The translations under genes were made by a program, and so were the position numbers. Of a DNA stretch of 64,000 nucleotides, positions 23,818-35,269 are shown one piece after another (within the stretch, counting starts at the first letter, position 1; each line of letters starts with the position of its first letter). Source of the DNA: Agelaius tricolor (Eukaryota > Chordata > Aves > Passeriformes > Icteridae); assembly GCA_023055355.1 (NCBI GenBank), contig JALJCS010000018.1, positions 1,364,001 to 1,428,000 on the forward strand, read 5' to 3'. The notes under the pieces are model-generated. The model saw nothing but the letters and a program-made list of their open reading frames with translations. It was not told the DNA's origin and did no database searches.

Positions 23818-23935
23818 AAACCGCCGGGGCTGCCGGGGCTCTAAGGGCGGCAGAGGAGCCCGAGAGAGGCGGGTGAGGGCTCCTGATCCCCGCCGCAGCT
23901 GTCCCAGCCCGCCCGGCTCCCTCACCGCCGCTGCT
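23818..23935. promoter_or_regulatory. CpG cluster
   Basis: Twelve CpGs lie within about 120 bp (for example aaccgccggggctgccgggg and ccccgccgcagctg), far above the surrounding DNA. It directly abuts a long A+T-rich block. It could be the core of a small CpG island promoter or an unmethylated enhancer edge. No TATA box or first exon was identified. Confidence 0.4.
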
Positions 23936-25290
23936 CCTGCTCTGAATTGCCTGTAACTGATCCGTTTAAGACAATCTCTGAATTTCTAATGAGGTGATTA
24001 GCTGCAGAAAGGATTTCCTTGCAGAACACTTCATTGCTGTTTTGCTCACTGTCAGGCATCAGAATAAGGACCCACACTTGCATATTAATAGCAGCATTAG
24101 GTGCTAGTGCAGCTGCTTTATCAGGGATGTTATCACTCCCCTGAAATAATTGACGTGGAAAAGCCCCATGGTTTTATTTTGCATGAAATAAAACGTTCCA
24201 ATTCCCCAGGTTTTGTTTTCAAAACCTGAAGCGTTTCTATAATTTCTGGAATGCAGAATAACAACAGCACAATTTCCCTTAAATCAAAAGCTGGATCTCT
24301 TCCAAGTCATTTAACTTCCAAAAGTTTGAATTCCTTTAAAAAAAAATTAAAAATAAAAGCGATTCAGTCTGAGCACTTCTAATGAGAATATCACAATTAT
24401 ACTTAGATTGCCACACGGGATTTCTCCTTACAGCAGCTTGATTCATGGGGGAAATTAACTTGTTTAAAAGTAACAGTTTTTAATAGAAATGTTCTGCTGA
24501 CTTTTCTCCTTGTATTCGAGCTGGAATCTGCTTTGGCACGCCAGGTCCTGAGGCTGGGATGAGCTCCCTACTCCACGCCTGCATCATTCCAGCAAGTGGA
24601 TCCTGCCCACAGCCTGTTGCAGCCACACAACACATACCAAGAAGGCCACTCTAACTGTTAAAAGAAAAAAAATCAAACAGAAAAACTACTTAAAGTCTTG
24701 AAAACTTCCAAAGTCAGCACTTGAAGAAATGTGAAATGCAGTGAATTAATGAGAGAGAATGAATCATTAAAATTGCATCACCACGGCGTGTTCCTGATCG
24801 CATCTCCTGTAATGTTCTCACAGTCTGAACAATTGATTAAGAAAAACACCACTGCACACTAAAAATTGGAAATGGTTAAGAAGAAACAGGATTAGTAAAG
24901 TCTTACAGGAAAGGTCAATTATTTCTCCCAATTTATTGCTAACCTGACATCTGTAAACAAATCACTGGGGGAACTCCCCGAAGACTACACTGTGTCCAAC
25001 AAGACATCCTAATTAATGAGGACACTTCATGCAAACACAAACCCGGGGAGAGAGATAAAATCCAAACCCAGCCCTGAAAAGATGCAGTGGAAATGTTTGC
25101 CCCAGAGGTTGTGGGAAATCAGTAAAGAGGGAGAAGGTTCAGGAGAGTCAGAATTTGCCGTGGAGTAAAGGCGAATAATCTTTGAAGTTATCAGAGCTAA
25201 GATGGTGAAATGAATTAAATTACTTTAGAGAGGGCTTAAAGACTGGCTTAAAAATAAGAGAGAATTGGCTTAAAAATGATCGAGGGCTGT
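23936..25290. promoter_or_regulatory. Long A+T-rich candidate regulatory block
   Basis: About 1.35 kb of unique A+T-rich sequence, with no open frame of 60 codons or more between about 23.8 and 25.2 kb; it is the longest such gap in the window. It holds TTTGCATGAAATAAAA (octamer-like), gcatattaatagcagc, ttgattaag and many attaatga-type words. There is no repeat signature except a small duplication of tggcttaaaaat at 25245-25278. It resembles clusters of conserved non-coding elements near developmental genes. This is inference from texture. Confidence 0.4.
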
Positions 25291-25712
25291 GATCATCTCT
25301 CGTGCTCCACGGTGGCAGAGGCTGAGCCAGGATTTTCCATGAAACCAGCCAGAGCCTCGCTGACCTTCGGTGTCTCTGAAGGCCAAGCCATCGAGCTCGG
25401 AGAACTGTCCAAGGAAGTCTCTGATCCCGCTGTAGTTCCAGCCAAGCTCCCAGACCCAAAGGTGGGGTTTTTCTCCTCCCTGGCTGCCAGTTTGCAGCCA
25501 TGCACCTTGGTGGCATCCCTTGCCCCAGCCAAATCTGCCAGCGGCTGGGCACGGTGCCTCCCCCAGAGCCCTTGGTGAGCAAAGCTGGATGGAGGCAGCT
25601 CATATTAAAGATTCCTCTTCATCAGCATCCCAATGATTAAATATGTATAGAGGCATCTGAGATCCATTTATTTCTTTTGTGTTGGAAATTCCTTTAAATT
25701 CCTTTTCTTGTC

Positions 25713-25715
<3 letters not shown>
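25291..25715. other. Unique DNA, nothing recognised
   Basis: G+C-moderate sequence with an A+T-rich 3' part. One open frame on each strand (about 100-127 codons) has no recognisable domain. Confidence 0.45.

Positions 25716-25767
<52 letters not shown>
25716..25767 (-). repeat. Poly-T tract (52 T)
   Basis: Fifty-two uninterrupted T on the plus strand, equal to a 52-base poly-A on the minus strand. The minus-strand sequence leading into it (through cttaattacaagcagctc) has no AATAAA within 30 bases. It may be a retrocopy tail or a slippage product. No parent gene is recognised. Confidence 0.93.
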
Positions 25768-25768
<1 letters not shown>

Positions 25769-26230
25769 AGCTGCTTGTAATTAAGACCTTCAGACAGAGC
25801 TCAGCAGGGCTGGAAAGCAGCCATGCTCCTGTTTTATCCCACCCGTTGCAAGTGCATTCCCCTCTCTTAGTCAACCAAAAGATTCTTCTTTATTCAGCCC
25901 GGTAATGAGTTGATTTTCTTCTTTCTTAATGAACACAGTGACACTGCATTGAGTCAGTCATGTACATCTTGGTGTTTTTTCCCTCCCTTTGGAGAGCTTT
26001 CAAAATATTTATAAATTTTAAAAGGAGCAGAGAAAGAAAGAAAATAAAGTTGCATTGTGTTTATCTGGCTGGTGCTGCCCCTTCTCTCTCTCATTTGCAG
26101 AAACTGCAATTGATCCCATTGTCCGGGCTGCAATGGGGCTGCCAGGGGGGTGGCAGTGTCCCCTGTCCCCTCTGCTCATCCCTCCTGCCAACCAGCACTT
26201 CCAGGGGACAGGCAGGGCTTTATGAGGTGA
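25768..26230. other. Unique DNA, nothing recognised
   Basis: A+T-rich to about 26060, with aaatatttataaattttaaa, then G+C-rich. No feature can be supported. Confidence 0.45.
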
Positions 26231-26317
26231 AGGTAAGGACTGTCAGGCCCAGGTAAGGACTGCCAGGCACAGGTGAGGACTGTCAGAGACTCAGTGCCTG
26301 TGAGACTCAGTGCCTGT
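26231..26317 (+). repeat. Two short adjacent tandem repeats
   Basis: Three 20-bp units (26231-26290) begin aggtaaggactg or aggtgaggactg, followed directly by two 16-bp units gagactcagtgcctgt (26286-26317). Each 20-bp unit contains a good 5' splice-site consensus (AGGTAAG or AGGTGAG). No adjacent exon is recognised. Confidence 0.9.
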
Positions 26318-26444
26318 CAGGAGGAGACTGCACAGGAAGCATTTGGAGGAGAAGGAATTCCCTGCAGGTGCAGAGCAGATTTACCAGGGACTGCTGCAGG
26401 GTTCTGGGAGGGAGCAGCCTGTGGCTGAATCGAGCTCCCTGGCT

Positions 26445-26495
26445 GTGGATGGACTGGATGGACCTTCAGGTCTGATCCAGCTCTTCCCTCATGCC
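26445..26495 (+). mobile_element. Possible old CR1 3' end
   Basis: The stretch gatggactggatggacctt, then caggtctgatccagctctt, resembles the 3' end of old CR1 families in reptiles and birds, where a similar 'ggatggaccttnggtctgatccag' phrase precedes the tail. Only about 50 bp match, so chance similarity is possible. Confidence 0.4.
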
Positions 26496-26618
26496 ATGGG
26501 AGACTCAGCACCTGGAGCAAACCTGAACCCTCAACCCCCAGCTGGAAAGCCCAGGTCTCCAGCAGGGCTGTGGCACTGGGGCAGCGTGACCCTCACATCA
26601 GTGGGGCCCCCAGCATGG

Positions 26619-26706
26619 TGTCAGCGTGGGTTTCCCTCTCTGCTCACACCCATGACAAGCAGTGTCAGCCTGGGTTCCCCTCTCTGCTCACACCCACAAC
26701 AAGCAG
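26619..26706 (+). repeat. 44-bp direct duplication
   Basis: Two adjacent 44-bp copies begin tgtcagcgtgggtttccctc and tgtcagcctgggttcccctc respectively and differ at only a few positions. Confidence 0.9.
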
Positions 26707-28277
26707 TGAGGGGCTGTTCCCACTCCCTGTGCCCCACACTGAGAGGGCAGGGGCAGCCCAACACGGCCCATGGATCCCAGCAAACCAGGCCACCCCAAAG
26801 CCCAGCATCCTCTGCCCCTGGGTCCCGTGGGTGTCCCAGGGCTCTTGGCTCCCACCCAGCAGGGGCTTCCAGCTCCCCCCGTGCCAACCCCTGCAAAATC
26901 TGCCAGCAGAGGCATTGCTCCCTCCCACGGCCCTGCAGCGAGGAGTGACTCCCTCCAGATGGCTGTAAAGGTTAACAAGGAATTTATTCGGAGTTCCATA
27001 CAAATCAGATTGTCTTTTTTATATATTTTTTTTTATAAGAGGGAACAAAACCAACCACAATTTCAAGCCCACACAGGCAGTGCAGCCTTCCAAGGTGGTT
27101 CAGTTGCCATAGACGACCACAGGCAGCCGCGCTGTCACACCGAGCCCGTGGGGATGCTGTGAGTCAGGGCTGGGGCTGAGCCACGCTCCCATCCATCCCC
27201 CCTGGCACCCGGTGAGCTGTCAGGGGCTGGGGTGAGCCACACTGGCACCCACGCCAGCCCCGTCCTCATCCCCCTCCTGGGATGAGCCGAGTGCCCAGGT
27301 GCCCCCCCACAGCATTTTGGGACAGTGGTGTTTGCCCCATGTGGCCATGGCTGGAGATGGGTGGCCCAGGTGGCACCTGCTGGGGCGGCTCCTTCCCAGG
27401 GTGCTGAAAAATGGTGGAGCTGGAGATTTAGGGCAGAATCTGAAATCTGATGGTGGTTTCACCATCCATCATGAAGACTCAGCTTGCAGCTGCTCTGTCC
27501 CTGTTGCTGTACTCCATCTTCCTCCAGTCCTCACAGGAAATCATCATCCTACCTACAAGACCTTGCCATGGCCAGTCAAGGGCCTCCTTGGGGTGGCCTC
27601 ACCACCCCACTGGCCAACGGCTTGTCCATCACTTCTGGGGGACCAGAACCACCAAACTCATTTGGTTTAGTCTGCAAATCACCCACATGTCCCTGGGCTC
27701 TGAGTAAAAGGGATTTTTTGTTGCCCTTCACGGCTGACTGGCAGAGCCCAGGGTCTGTGGTGCTGCAGATGATCCGGGTGGAAACTGCTGTGGATTTGGG
27801 GAAAAGGGAAAGGTTTGTATGTGAAAACTCCAGGAGAAACACCCACATGCTATGAGAACCACCTGGATCCATAATGCCAGGACATGACCCCAGCAAGGAC
27901 ACTGGGAAGCCCCAGGGATCAGTTTGCAGGAGACCTGGGTGTGGACGGACAGCTCGCCAGCAAGGACCAGCAGCTGCAGCAGCCAGATCTCTCTGGGGAA
28001 TGGTGCTACAGCAGCTCTTGGGGGCTTTCCTGACACTGACAGACCATCTGCATTCCAGGCAGAGACATCCCAGGTCCCCCAGGGCTGGGACATCAATTGT
28101 AGATGTGGATGGAGTTGTTTTACCAGCCGGGTAAACTTCCCCAACATCTTTAATAAAGTAAGTTTTTGGAAGTTTCAGGTAGAATTGATGTCAGATATGG
28201 AAAGGTCACTGTGGATATTACCAGCCACAAAGAAAATGTTACACTCAAATGAGCCAACGCTGTCACAAATCACAGGA
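26707..28277. other. Unique DNA, nothing recognised
   Basis: G+C-rich up to 27430, apart from a T/A-rich run at 27014-27040, then G+C-moderate. A 358-codon plus frame starts here with TTG at 27924 and runs through the CR1 copy downstream. It has no ATG near its start and no domain other than CR1, so it is not called. Confidence 0.45.
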
Positions 28278-28798
28278 GATCCCCTCTGCTCCACTCAGGT
28301 GAGACCCCCCCTGCAGAGCTGCCTCCAGCTCTGGGGTGCCCAACACCAGAAGGACCTGGAGCTGCTGCAGAGAGTCCAGAGGAGGCCATGGAGGTGCTCC
28401 AGGGCTGAAGCCCCTCTGCTCTGGAGCCAGGCTGGGAGAGCTGGGGGTGCCTGGACAGGAGAAGGCTCCAGGGAGAGCTCAGAGCCCCTTCCAGGGCCTA
28501 AAGAGGCTCCAGGAGAACTGGAGAGGGACTGGGGACAAGGGATGGAGGGACAGGACACAGGGAATGGCTTCCCACTGGGATGGATGGGATATTGGGAAGG
28601 AATTGTTCTCTGGCAGGGTGGGCAGGCCCTGGCACAGGGTGCCCAGAGCAGCTGGGGCTGCCCCTGGATCCCTGGCAGTGCCCAAGGCCAGGTTGGACGT
28701 GGGTCTTGGAGCAGCCTGGGACAGTGGGAGGTGTCCCTGCCATGGCAGGCGTGGGTGGTCCTTAAGGTCCCTTCCATGCCAACCCATTTTGTGATACA
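28278..28798 (+). mobile_element. CR1 LINE fragment, 3' end
   Basis: CR1 landmarks in order: tctgctccactcaggtgaga, cctccagctctggggtgccc, aggacctggagctgctgcag, gagagtccagaggaggccat, ggagaaggctccagggagag, ctggagagggact, ccctggcacagggtgcccag, cccaaggccaggttggacgt, and ggtccttaaggtcccttcca, ending at acccattttgtgataca. In translation it gives LELLQRVQRR, the conserved CR1 ORF2 C-terminal phrase (usually LELLERVQRRAT). The octamer tail is nearly lost, and the copy is 5'-truncated and inactive. Confidence 0.95.
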
Positions 28799-30224
28799 GG
28801 GTGATGGGAGGCTGGCAGGTGTCAGTCATTGTCCTGCTGTGGTCCCAGCAGATGCAGCACTAAGGGTGGCTCAGAGATGCAGATTCCCCATTTTTAGCCC
28901 AGGTTGCTCTGCAGGCCTGGCTGAGGTGGCTGTGACATGGAGCAGTGCCATGTCCCTTGTCCCTTTACACAGACAGAAACATGGAGAGCACGGAGCCTAG
29001 ACTGTGGCTTGGGGAGAGGAAGATGAAGAACACTTCTTCCTCTCCTCCCAAAGAAAAGATGATTTATCACCAGCTTCCCAGGGATTCTCCCGGGCTTATA
29101 GAGGAATGGAGAGGTTTGATTCTGGTTTACAGAAGGAAAACATCCTCCCAGCTCTGCGGGGGCATGAGGCATCATCTGACATTTTAAGAGAAGTACTTCT
29201 GGTCAGATTGAATCCTGCCATTCTTGCTACACAGCCTCACTGGTCAAATAAAGCTGATCCAGAGCTACTTGGATGGAATGTGCCTCTTCAGCCCTCCCTT
29301 TTAGGTGCCAATATAGGAAACAAATGCATCCATCCCTCCCTGGACACAGCTGCTCTGCACTGTAAACCATGCGAGTCCAAGGCAGACCCTCAAAACAGCC
29401 AGTTTATGTTCACCTGGAAATCTCTAAAGCTGTTTAACAGCATCTGGATCCCATGTTTTCCATGGCTGAGCAGGGAAAAGCAGGAGGAGGAGCTGCAGTT
29501 AGCTATTATCAATAATGGGAACGAGCACACCACGTGCCACATTAGGAATGTGCCTACAAAATGTGTTCCTGGGCTGCACATTCACAACATGTGTGGCTTC
29601 TTTTTTAGCATCAATGTGCAGCAGAATCCAAAATCTGTGTGGTTTCTTCCCCTCAAGCCTGTCCTGTTACCCAAATTGCTTTGGCTTCAAACATTGGTTC
29701 CCTTGGGCGTCTGTTATTCGCAGCCTTGCCGGTGCCAACTGAACAGCTTCCAGGAGCTCTGATGTCTCTCTTTTTATTTTATTTTTTTAATACTGTGAAT
29801 CACTTTATTCCATCCACCTTCTGGAGCAATTCCCTGGAGAGTACCAATTCTGACGAGCATCTGCTCAAGCAGGAAAGCCATGGCCATCCCTCCACTGGAA
29901 TTTTTCACTCTTTATGGTCATTAAAGGCTCTTCAATCCCATTTACTGATGAATCTTGGGGGTAATGCATCAAAACAAGTTGTCCCTGCAGATATCTGTCA
30001 CTTGGGTTGCCTGGAGCCTGTCCCCACTGCTCCCAGATGCTGATGCCCATCAGGACCATGGGCAGCCACATGGGTTCTTCTCTCCTGTCCCTTTCCATGG
30101 GTCACAGTTTTTCTGTGGGTCCACGAGTTTCCCCAAAATTTCTCCTAGACCCTATATGGAGGCTCCCTGGGACAGGAAGGGAGGGGAGAGTGAAATGAGA
30201 GCTTTTTGTTAATGCTTCCAAATT
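28799..30224. other. Unique DNA with one long non-repetitive open frame
   Basis: Positions 29004-29762 (plus) form the longest non-repetitive open frame in the window, about 253 codons between stops. It opens with GTG; the first in-frame ATG is near codon 34. The translated sequence has no domain, signal peptide or repeat that I recognise, and no splice or poly-A context supports it. It is kept here as an uncalled open frame. Confidence 0.45.
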
Positions 30225-30680
30225 ATTTAGGATATTAAGGACAAGGAGTGACCATGAGGAATTGCAGAAGGACCTTGAAGTGAGTGACTGGCCAAGAAAG
30301 TGACAGGAGAAATGCAGTGTGGATAAATAGTGGTGCATGTGGGAGAAGCCATCCCCAACTTCAGAAATAAAATGATGGGCTGTGAGCTGACTATTAACTC
30401 TCAGGAACAAGATCTTAGGGTTATAATAGATAGTTCTCCGAAAACATCAGCTATTGCTCAGCAGAGATAAAAGAAAAAAACGCATCTTGAGTGTTAGGGA
30501 TTACTCAGAGGAGAACAGAGCAAAACAGCCCCAATCACGCTGCCACTGGATGAATTCCCCGTGCTCCCACACACCGAGCACTGCACAGGTGGAAAGGGAT
30601 GTAGTAAAGCTGGGAAGGCGTCAAAGAAAGGTGGGAAGGATGATTAAAAACGCTGACTGCATTGAGGAGAGGCAGTGAGG
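30225..30680 (+). mobile_element. Ancient CR1/L2-like LINE remnant (ORF2 C-terminal part)
   Basis: Translation near 30400-30460 reads EQDLRVIIDSSPKTSAIA, matching the conserved phrase after the reverse-transcriptase domain in CR1-group LINEs (typically E-DLGVIIDSSLKTSAQCA). It continues in the expected order through pieces corresponding to IIMPLYKSMVRPHLEYC (here aatcacgctgccactggatg, then ccgtgctcccacacaccgag) and to the KVQRRATKMIK phrase (here cgtcaaagaaaggtgggaag, then gatgattaaa). Stops and frameshifts are frequent. It is much more diverged than the other CR1 copies here, so it is probably far older. Confidence 0.72.
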
Positions 30681-33119
30681 ATGCAGGTGGGGAGCTCCAA
30701 GGCTTCTGCCCGTGTGATGAGCCTTTCCCACCCACTGGGAGACAGCACGACCTCAGCTCAGCTCCTGGTGCAGCAGCTCCTTGGCAGAGGGTGATCCAAA
30801 CCCACACAGGTGTTCCCCTGGCTTTGGGGTTGGTGTTTCTGCCACCCTCTCCCCTTGCGAGGAATCGATGGCCACCACGCCTGGCACTGCTGGTGCTGCG
30901 TGTCCCCCATGCTGGGCAGGCAGCGTGGGCACAGGGGAAGAGGAACTGGAGCAGTTTGGCAAAAAGCAGGCAATGGATGCCAAAATAAAATTTAAAAAAA
31001 AGGGGAGAAAGATCTAGCTTCACCTTCTGTTCTTGTGATTCTTCTGTGCAAGCAAATCTGGTGGGAGGAGGAAAAGGGAAAAAAGGCAGAAATCCAGCCC
31101 AGTGATGGAGGCAGGAATGTTGCACTGGAAGGAAAAAAAAAAAGCCACCCAAAAGATTTTGGGGCTAAAGCCATCACCCCCTTTTGAAATGCCCAAGTCC
31201 AAAACACTCTTCTAGCCCTGACTCTTGGGTCTACCAGATACTGGGGGAATATTCATCTTTCTAGAGGGGGAGGATGAGACCCAACAGCAAACAGCTCCTG
31301 GCATTTGGGATGGGGCAGCAGGGGGCTGAGAGGAGAGGGGGAGAAAGAGAGAAGGATGAGAGCGAGGGAACATTTGTGCAAAGAAGCACTAAGGAGGACA
31401 AAACCCCCCCTGAAGCCACACCTGGGGCCTTGTCCCCTGCCAGGTGTGACAGCCCTGGAGCACCACCTGGATTGCCACTGCTGGTGCCAGCACACTGAAT
31501 TATCAGTGAACACAGGTTCCTTTTGCCAGGGGAGGAACAGGTACTGAGCATGAACATGTGTATGAGGGGACAGCTGAAAGCAGAATTTTTGCAGGATTGG
31601 GCTTATCTGCTGCTGGCAGGTTGGAGCTGCCCTAAGGAAGGGCTGGGATTGCCAGGGAGCAGGAACTGGAGGCCTCCAAAGAGTCCCCCCCTTCTGCTGA
31701 GCATGACACAAGGAACGAGACACTCCTTGCCTTGACTTGTGCACAGCTAGAGAAAGCAGGCATTGGAGAGAAAAAGAGAGATGCAGGAGTGAGAGCCATG
31801 CCCCAGAACACCCCTCTGATCACCCCTCTGATGGACAGTCCCAGCTGGGCACTCTGCTGTTCCCTGCCTTTGGATAAAGCATCCCCAAGGTCCTCCTTTC
31901 CAAGCTCAGGCAGTACTGGGGTCCCTCTGCCAGGGACAGAGGAGTCCTGTGGAGCACTGGTGCCATTCCCAGCTCTGGAGGGCTGGGTAGAACACACATC
32001 TCCACATGGTGTGCATGGGGCAGCCAGGGATATTTATTGCTGGGGCACTGTCTGGTCCCAGCACGGAGCCCACGCAGGCACGGGGCTGTGGGACAAGGGC
32101 TGCTCGCTCTGCCCTTCACAGGGGCATCTTCATCCATTCCCATTGTTCTTTCCTCAGATCCCTTCTGGGACCCCCTGGCTGCTGAAGAGGAATCACAGCT
32201 AACAAGAAATTACGGCGAAGTCACTTTGTCCATCTATAAATTATTAATTTTCATCATGTGAGGGAATAATAGACTCCTCTGCACAGAAGCCTTGCCCCAT
32301 CAGACAGAGTGCCCTTACAGATGCAGGGACTTGATTCACCCTCCTTGGAGAAATTTCCAGTATTTGACCATATTTTGGAGCAGGGAAGAAATTCCCACCC
32401 ATTGCTGGCTCTGTCTAACTTCCCACCAAAACAAGTTTCTCATGTATGGAGTGAATTACCTCCCGTCGCCTCCTCCTGCCCAGAGTCCTGCTCTGAAGTG
32501 GAGGAAGGTCCTGTGGGAGAAGGTGCTCCTCACTGTGCACAGTGCTGTGAGCATGCAGGGACATTTGCTGTGCTCCCCGTGTCCCCTCTGTGGCAGCAGT
32601 GCCCTGCAGGACACCCTGGGTGGCACCGAGGAGGAGCTGGGCTGCAGGGCTGCAGTGTGCATGGAGGCAGGCAGGGCCTGTGGGGCTACAGCTTCCTCTG
32701 GGGGTTCAGCTGGAAACCCCAAACTAAAATCAGGTGACTAAACCCACCCCGAGCCTGTGAAAAGCCCCCACTGCCCTCAGCCCCGGAGCAGGCTGGGCTA
32801 TCAGGTCACCACTCCCAGCTCACTCACAGGATTTATGGCTTTAATCAGATCTGTGGGGTGAGCACAGGATGAGCAGCAGCTCTCTCTGGTTCATGTCTGG
32901 AGCATGGCAGGAGGGAGCAATCACAGCCCTGCTCAGTGTGAGGAGGATGAAGGAAAATCCAGGCATGCTTTTCCAAGCTGTGCTGCCCCCGGCTCACACT
33001 GCCTGTCACACCACAGGCAGGGACCCAGGATTGTCCTCACTCCCTCTCCTTTGGCAAAATTCCTTTAATTACCAGGGTCCATTCACAGAAGCATCTCATT
33101 TCACCCCTGTGTCTCTCCA
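30681..33119. other. Unique DNA, nothing recognised
   Basis: Mostly G+C-moderate. Small features are an A-run at 31131-31143, a duplicated cacccctctgat near 31803-31830, and an A+T-rich patch at 32195-32280 (aattacggcgaag, ttattaattttcatcatg). No exon can be supported; open frames reach about 205 codons (minus, 30535-31152) without recognisable domains. Confidence 0.45.
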
Positions 33120-33120
33120 C

Positions 33121-33143
33121 ACCCCCTGCCCCCCTCCCCCCCC
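33121..33143 (+). repeat. C-rich homopolymer-like tract
   Basis: Short run of C broken only by single A, T or G bases, followed by a T run. Confidence 0.85.
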
Positions 33144-33169
33144 ATTTTTTCTGTTTCTTGGGGCTTTCA

Positions 33170-33670
33170 CAGGAATGAATATGGGATTAGGAGCGAGGCA
33201 TTGTGAGCTGAACTGAACATGTTACTTAATGAACTGTATGAAATATTAAACCATGCCTGATATGAAGCATGGTGAATTCTGTAAGAAAGAATATATTACA
33301 CTTGGGGAGGACTGAAGATAATCAAATCTAATGAATGGATTTAGAATCAGGACACAGCGAGCTTAGAGGAGTTAAGTTTGGTTCATTGTGAGGCTGAATT
33401 GTGTGACGGCCGTGCAGGGCAGGTTCTGCCATCGTGTGTTTTCTCCTGTTGTGAATGACATTATTGCATTTTTCCATTTAACATAAATCTATTTTTTGGA
33501 AGGCTGCTTCCACCCAAATGGCATCAGCAGATCCCATTAATCACGGTGCTCTCAATCACTCAGAATTATTTAGAACCTCTTTTGTATGTCTCTGGCACTT
33601 TCCCCATTTATGATTAATCTTAAACTAAACCAACTAAATAAATAAAACTGCAAGGATCCAAAGAGCATCC
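33170..33670. promoter_or_regulatory. Candidate conserved non-coding element
   Basis: Five hundred bases of A+T-rich unique sequence without repeats or long open frames, between G+C-rich flanks. It holds gttacttaatgaactgtatg, cccattaatcacggtgctct, tttatgattaatcttaaac, and CpGs inside A+T-rich context (gtgacggccgtgc, ccatcgtgtg). This texture is typical of vertebrate enhancers. Conservation was not tested. Confidence 0.38.
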
Positions 33671-35269
33671 CTGTGAAGATTTTATTTAAGCAAGACACAT
33701 TGACAGCTTAGGAGGTTGGAAGTTTCTGCTCTTGGAAGTTTCAGGAGGAGGAAAGAAGCTTTTTAGTCCAAAGAGGAGGCTGAGCTTGGAAAGGAGCTGA
33801 CGCCCTGTTCTCAGTGGGACCTTCTATATTTTGGGATTTATCCCCTTGGTCCCAGCCCATTCCATTTGGTCCTGAGCCTCTTCTGCACCTACAGGAGACA
33901 CCTGATGGGCCACCCCTCTGCTGTGGGGTGGCTTGTGCCAAGGATGGGGTGTGGAACAGGGGCTACTTTTGGGCTCCGCTCTGGGTTTCCTCACCAGGGC
34001 TGGAAGCCAAACTGAACCAACCTACTCAGGAAAAAAGAGACAATGCTGCTGTTATGGCATGTCTGTACCTCTGTGTTTCTCAAGTGACAATTGCTATGGC
34101 AATGCCACCCCCTGCCACCTGTGAGGAGCCAGCTATGCCCCAGCAGAGCCATCTCTCCAGGTGCTTCTCCAGAAAAACCCAGGAAATCTCCAGCTGGACT
34201 CCTGGATGTGCAACAGCACTGCTATTTCTGCAGCCAGAGCAGTGATGGTGAAAGGTGAAGGAATTTAAAGCTGGAATGGGCTCTGCACCAGCCAGAGCCA
34301 AAATCCTACCTGGAGCCTCCTGGCAGAGACACACCTGGAGCTGGAGAGAGATGGAAAGAGTAAATTCCCAGTGTCACAGCCAGGGCATGCTGCAGTGAGC
34401 CAGATGAACACGTACAGGTTGGAGAGTCATTCCCTGATGGAAACCCCAGGGTGTTTGATGAAGCATGCCAACAGCACATATCCATACTTTAACCCCAATG
34501 CTACATCTTTGTATTAGCTGGTGATAATTTTTTGTTGCTGTTATCCATATCTTTATTTGGGGCTTACAAATATAATCCATGTGAGTCACAGCCACCAAGA
34601 CTCTTTCCCACCCCCTGCAGAACGTGGGGATGCTGTGTGCTCCTGAAGAGCTGCCCAAGGAGCCAGCTCAGCCCTGGCAAATAGCAGATTAAATCATGTA
34701 CTCACCAGGTCTGGGGAACCAGGGCTACAACAATCATCTGTTGTAGGGCAAACCCACAAGGGTTCCTTTAAATGTGCAGCATGGGTTGGTGATCTCTGAG
34801 GAAGGGCAGCTGCTCTGTCTCCTTTCCCAGGGTGCAGCATCCCTCTGCTGCTCAGCTGGCTGTGGCTCTCACTAATAAACTAATTGATTCAGCTTGGCTG
34901 TCCAGAGGTCTGAGTAATTTCAATATTGAAGCTCAGCTGTAATTAATCAGTCAATACAGTCAACACAATCACGGGTGAGCAGGGCCAGTGGTGCTGGAGT
35001 CCCTCATCTGGGCAGAGCACAGAGAGGGACACACTGCACAGCTCTAAGGTGGAGAAAATACCCCAGAAAAGCTTGGCCATGACACCATGGACTCCTATCT
35101 ACCAAAAAAACATCCACAGGACCCCAAAGAACAGAAACACCCCTGCAGCCCAACTTGAACAATGAACATGTGCTTTGTCTGAAGTGGTAATTTTAGAATT
35201 TGGAGGCAAAATAGTTAAAAATTTAGCAATTTAATAGCACTGAAATGGGGGAAAAAGGCAAGTGCCCTT
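33671..35269. other. Unique DNA with an A+T-rich patch
   Basis: No gene is recognised. Positions 34868-34975 are A+T-rich, with ctaataaactaattgattca and gctgtaattaatcagtcaat, and could be regulatory. Open frames of up to 143 codons have no recognisable domain. Confidence 0.45.

Noticed and set aside
27924..29000. 358-codon plus frame
   Set aside because: Starts at TTG and passes through a truncated CR1 fragment whose ORF2 remnant lacks stops in this frame. Not a host gene.
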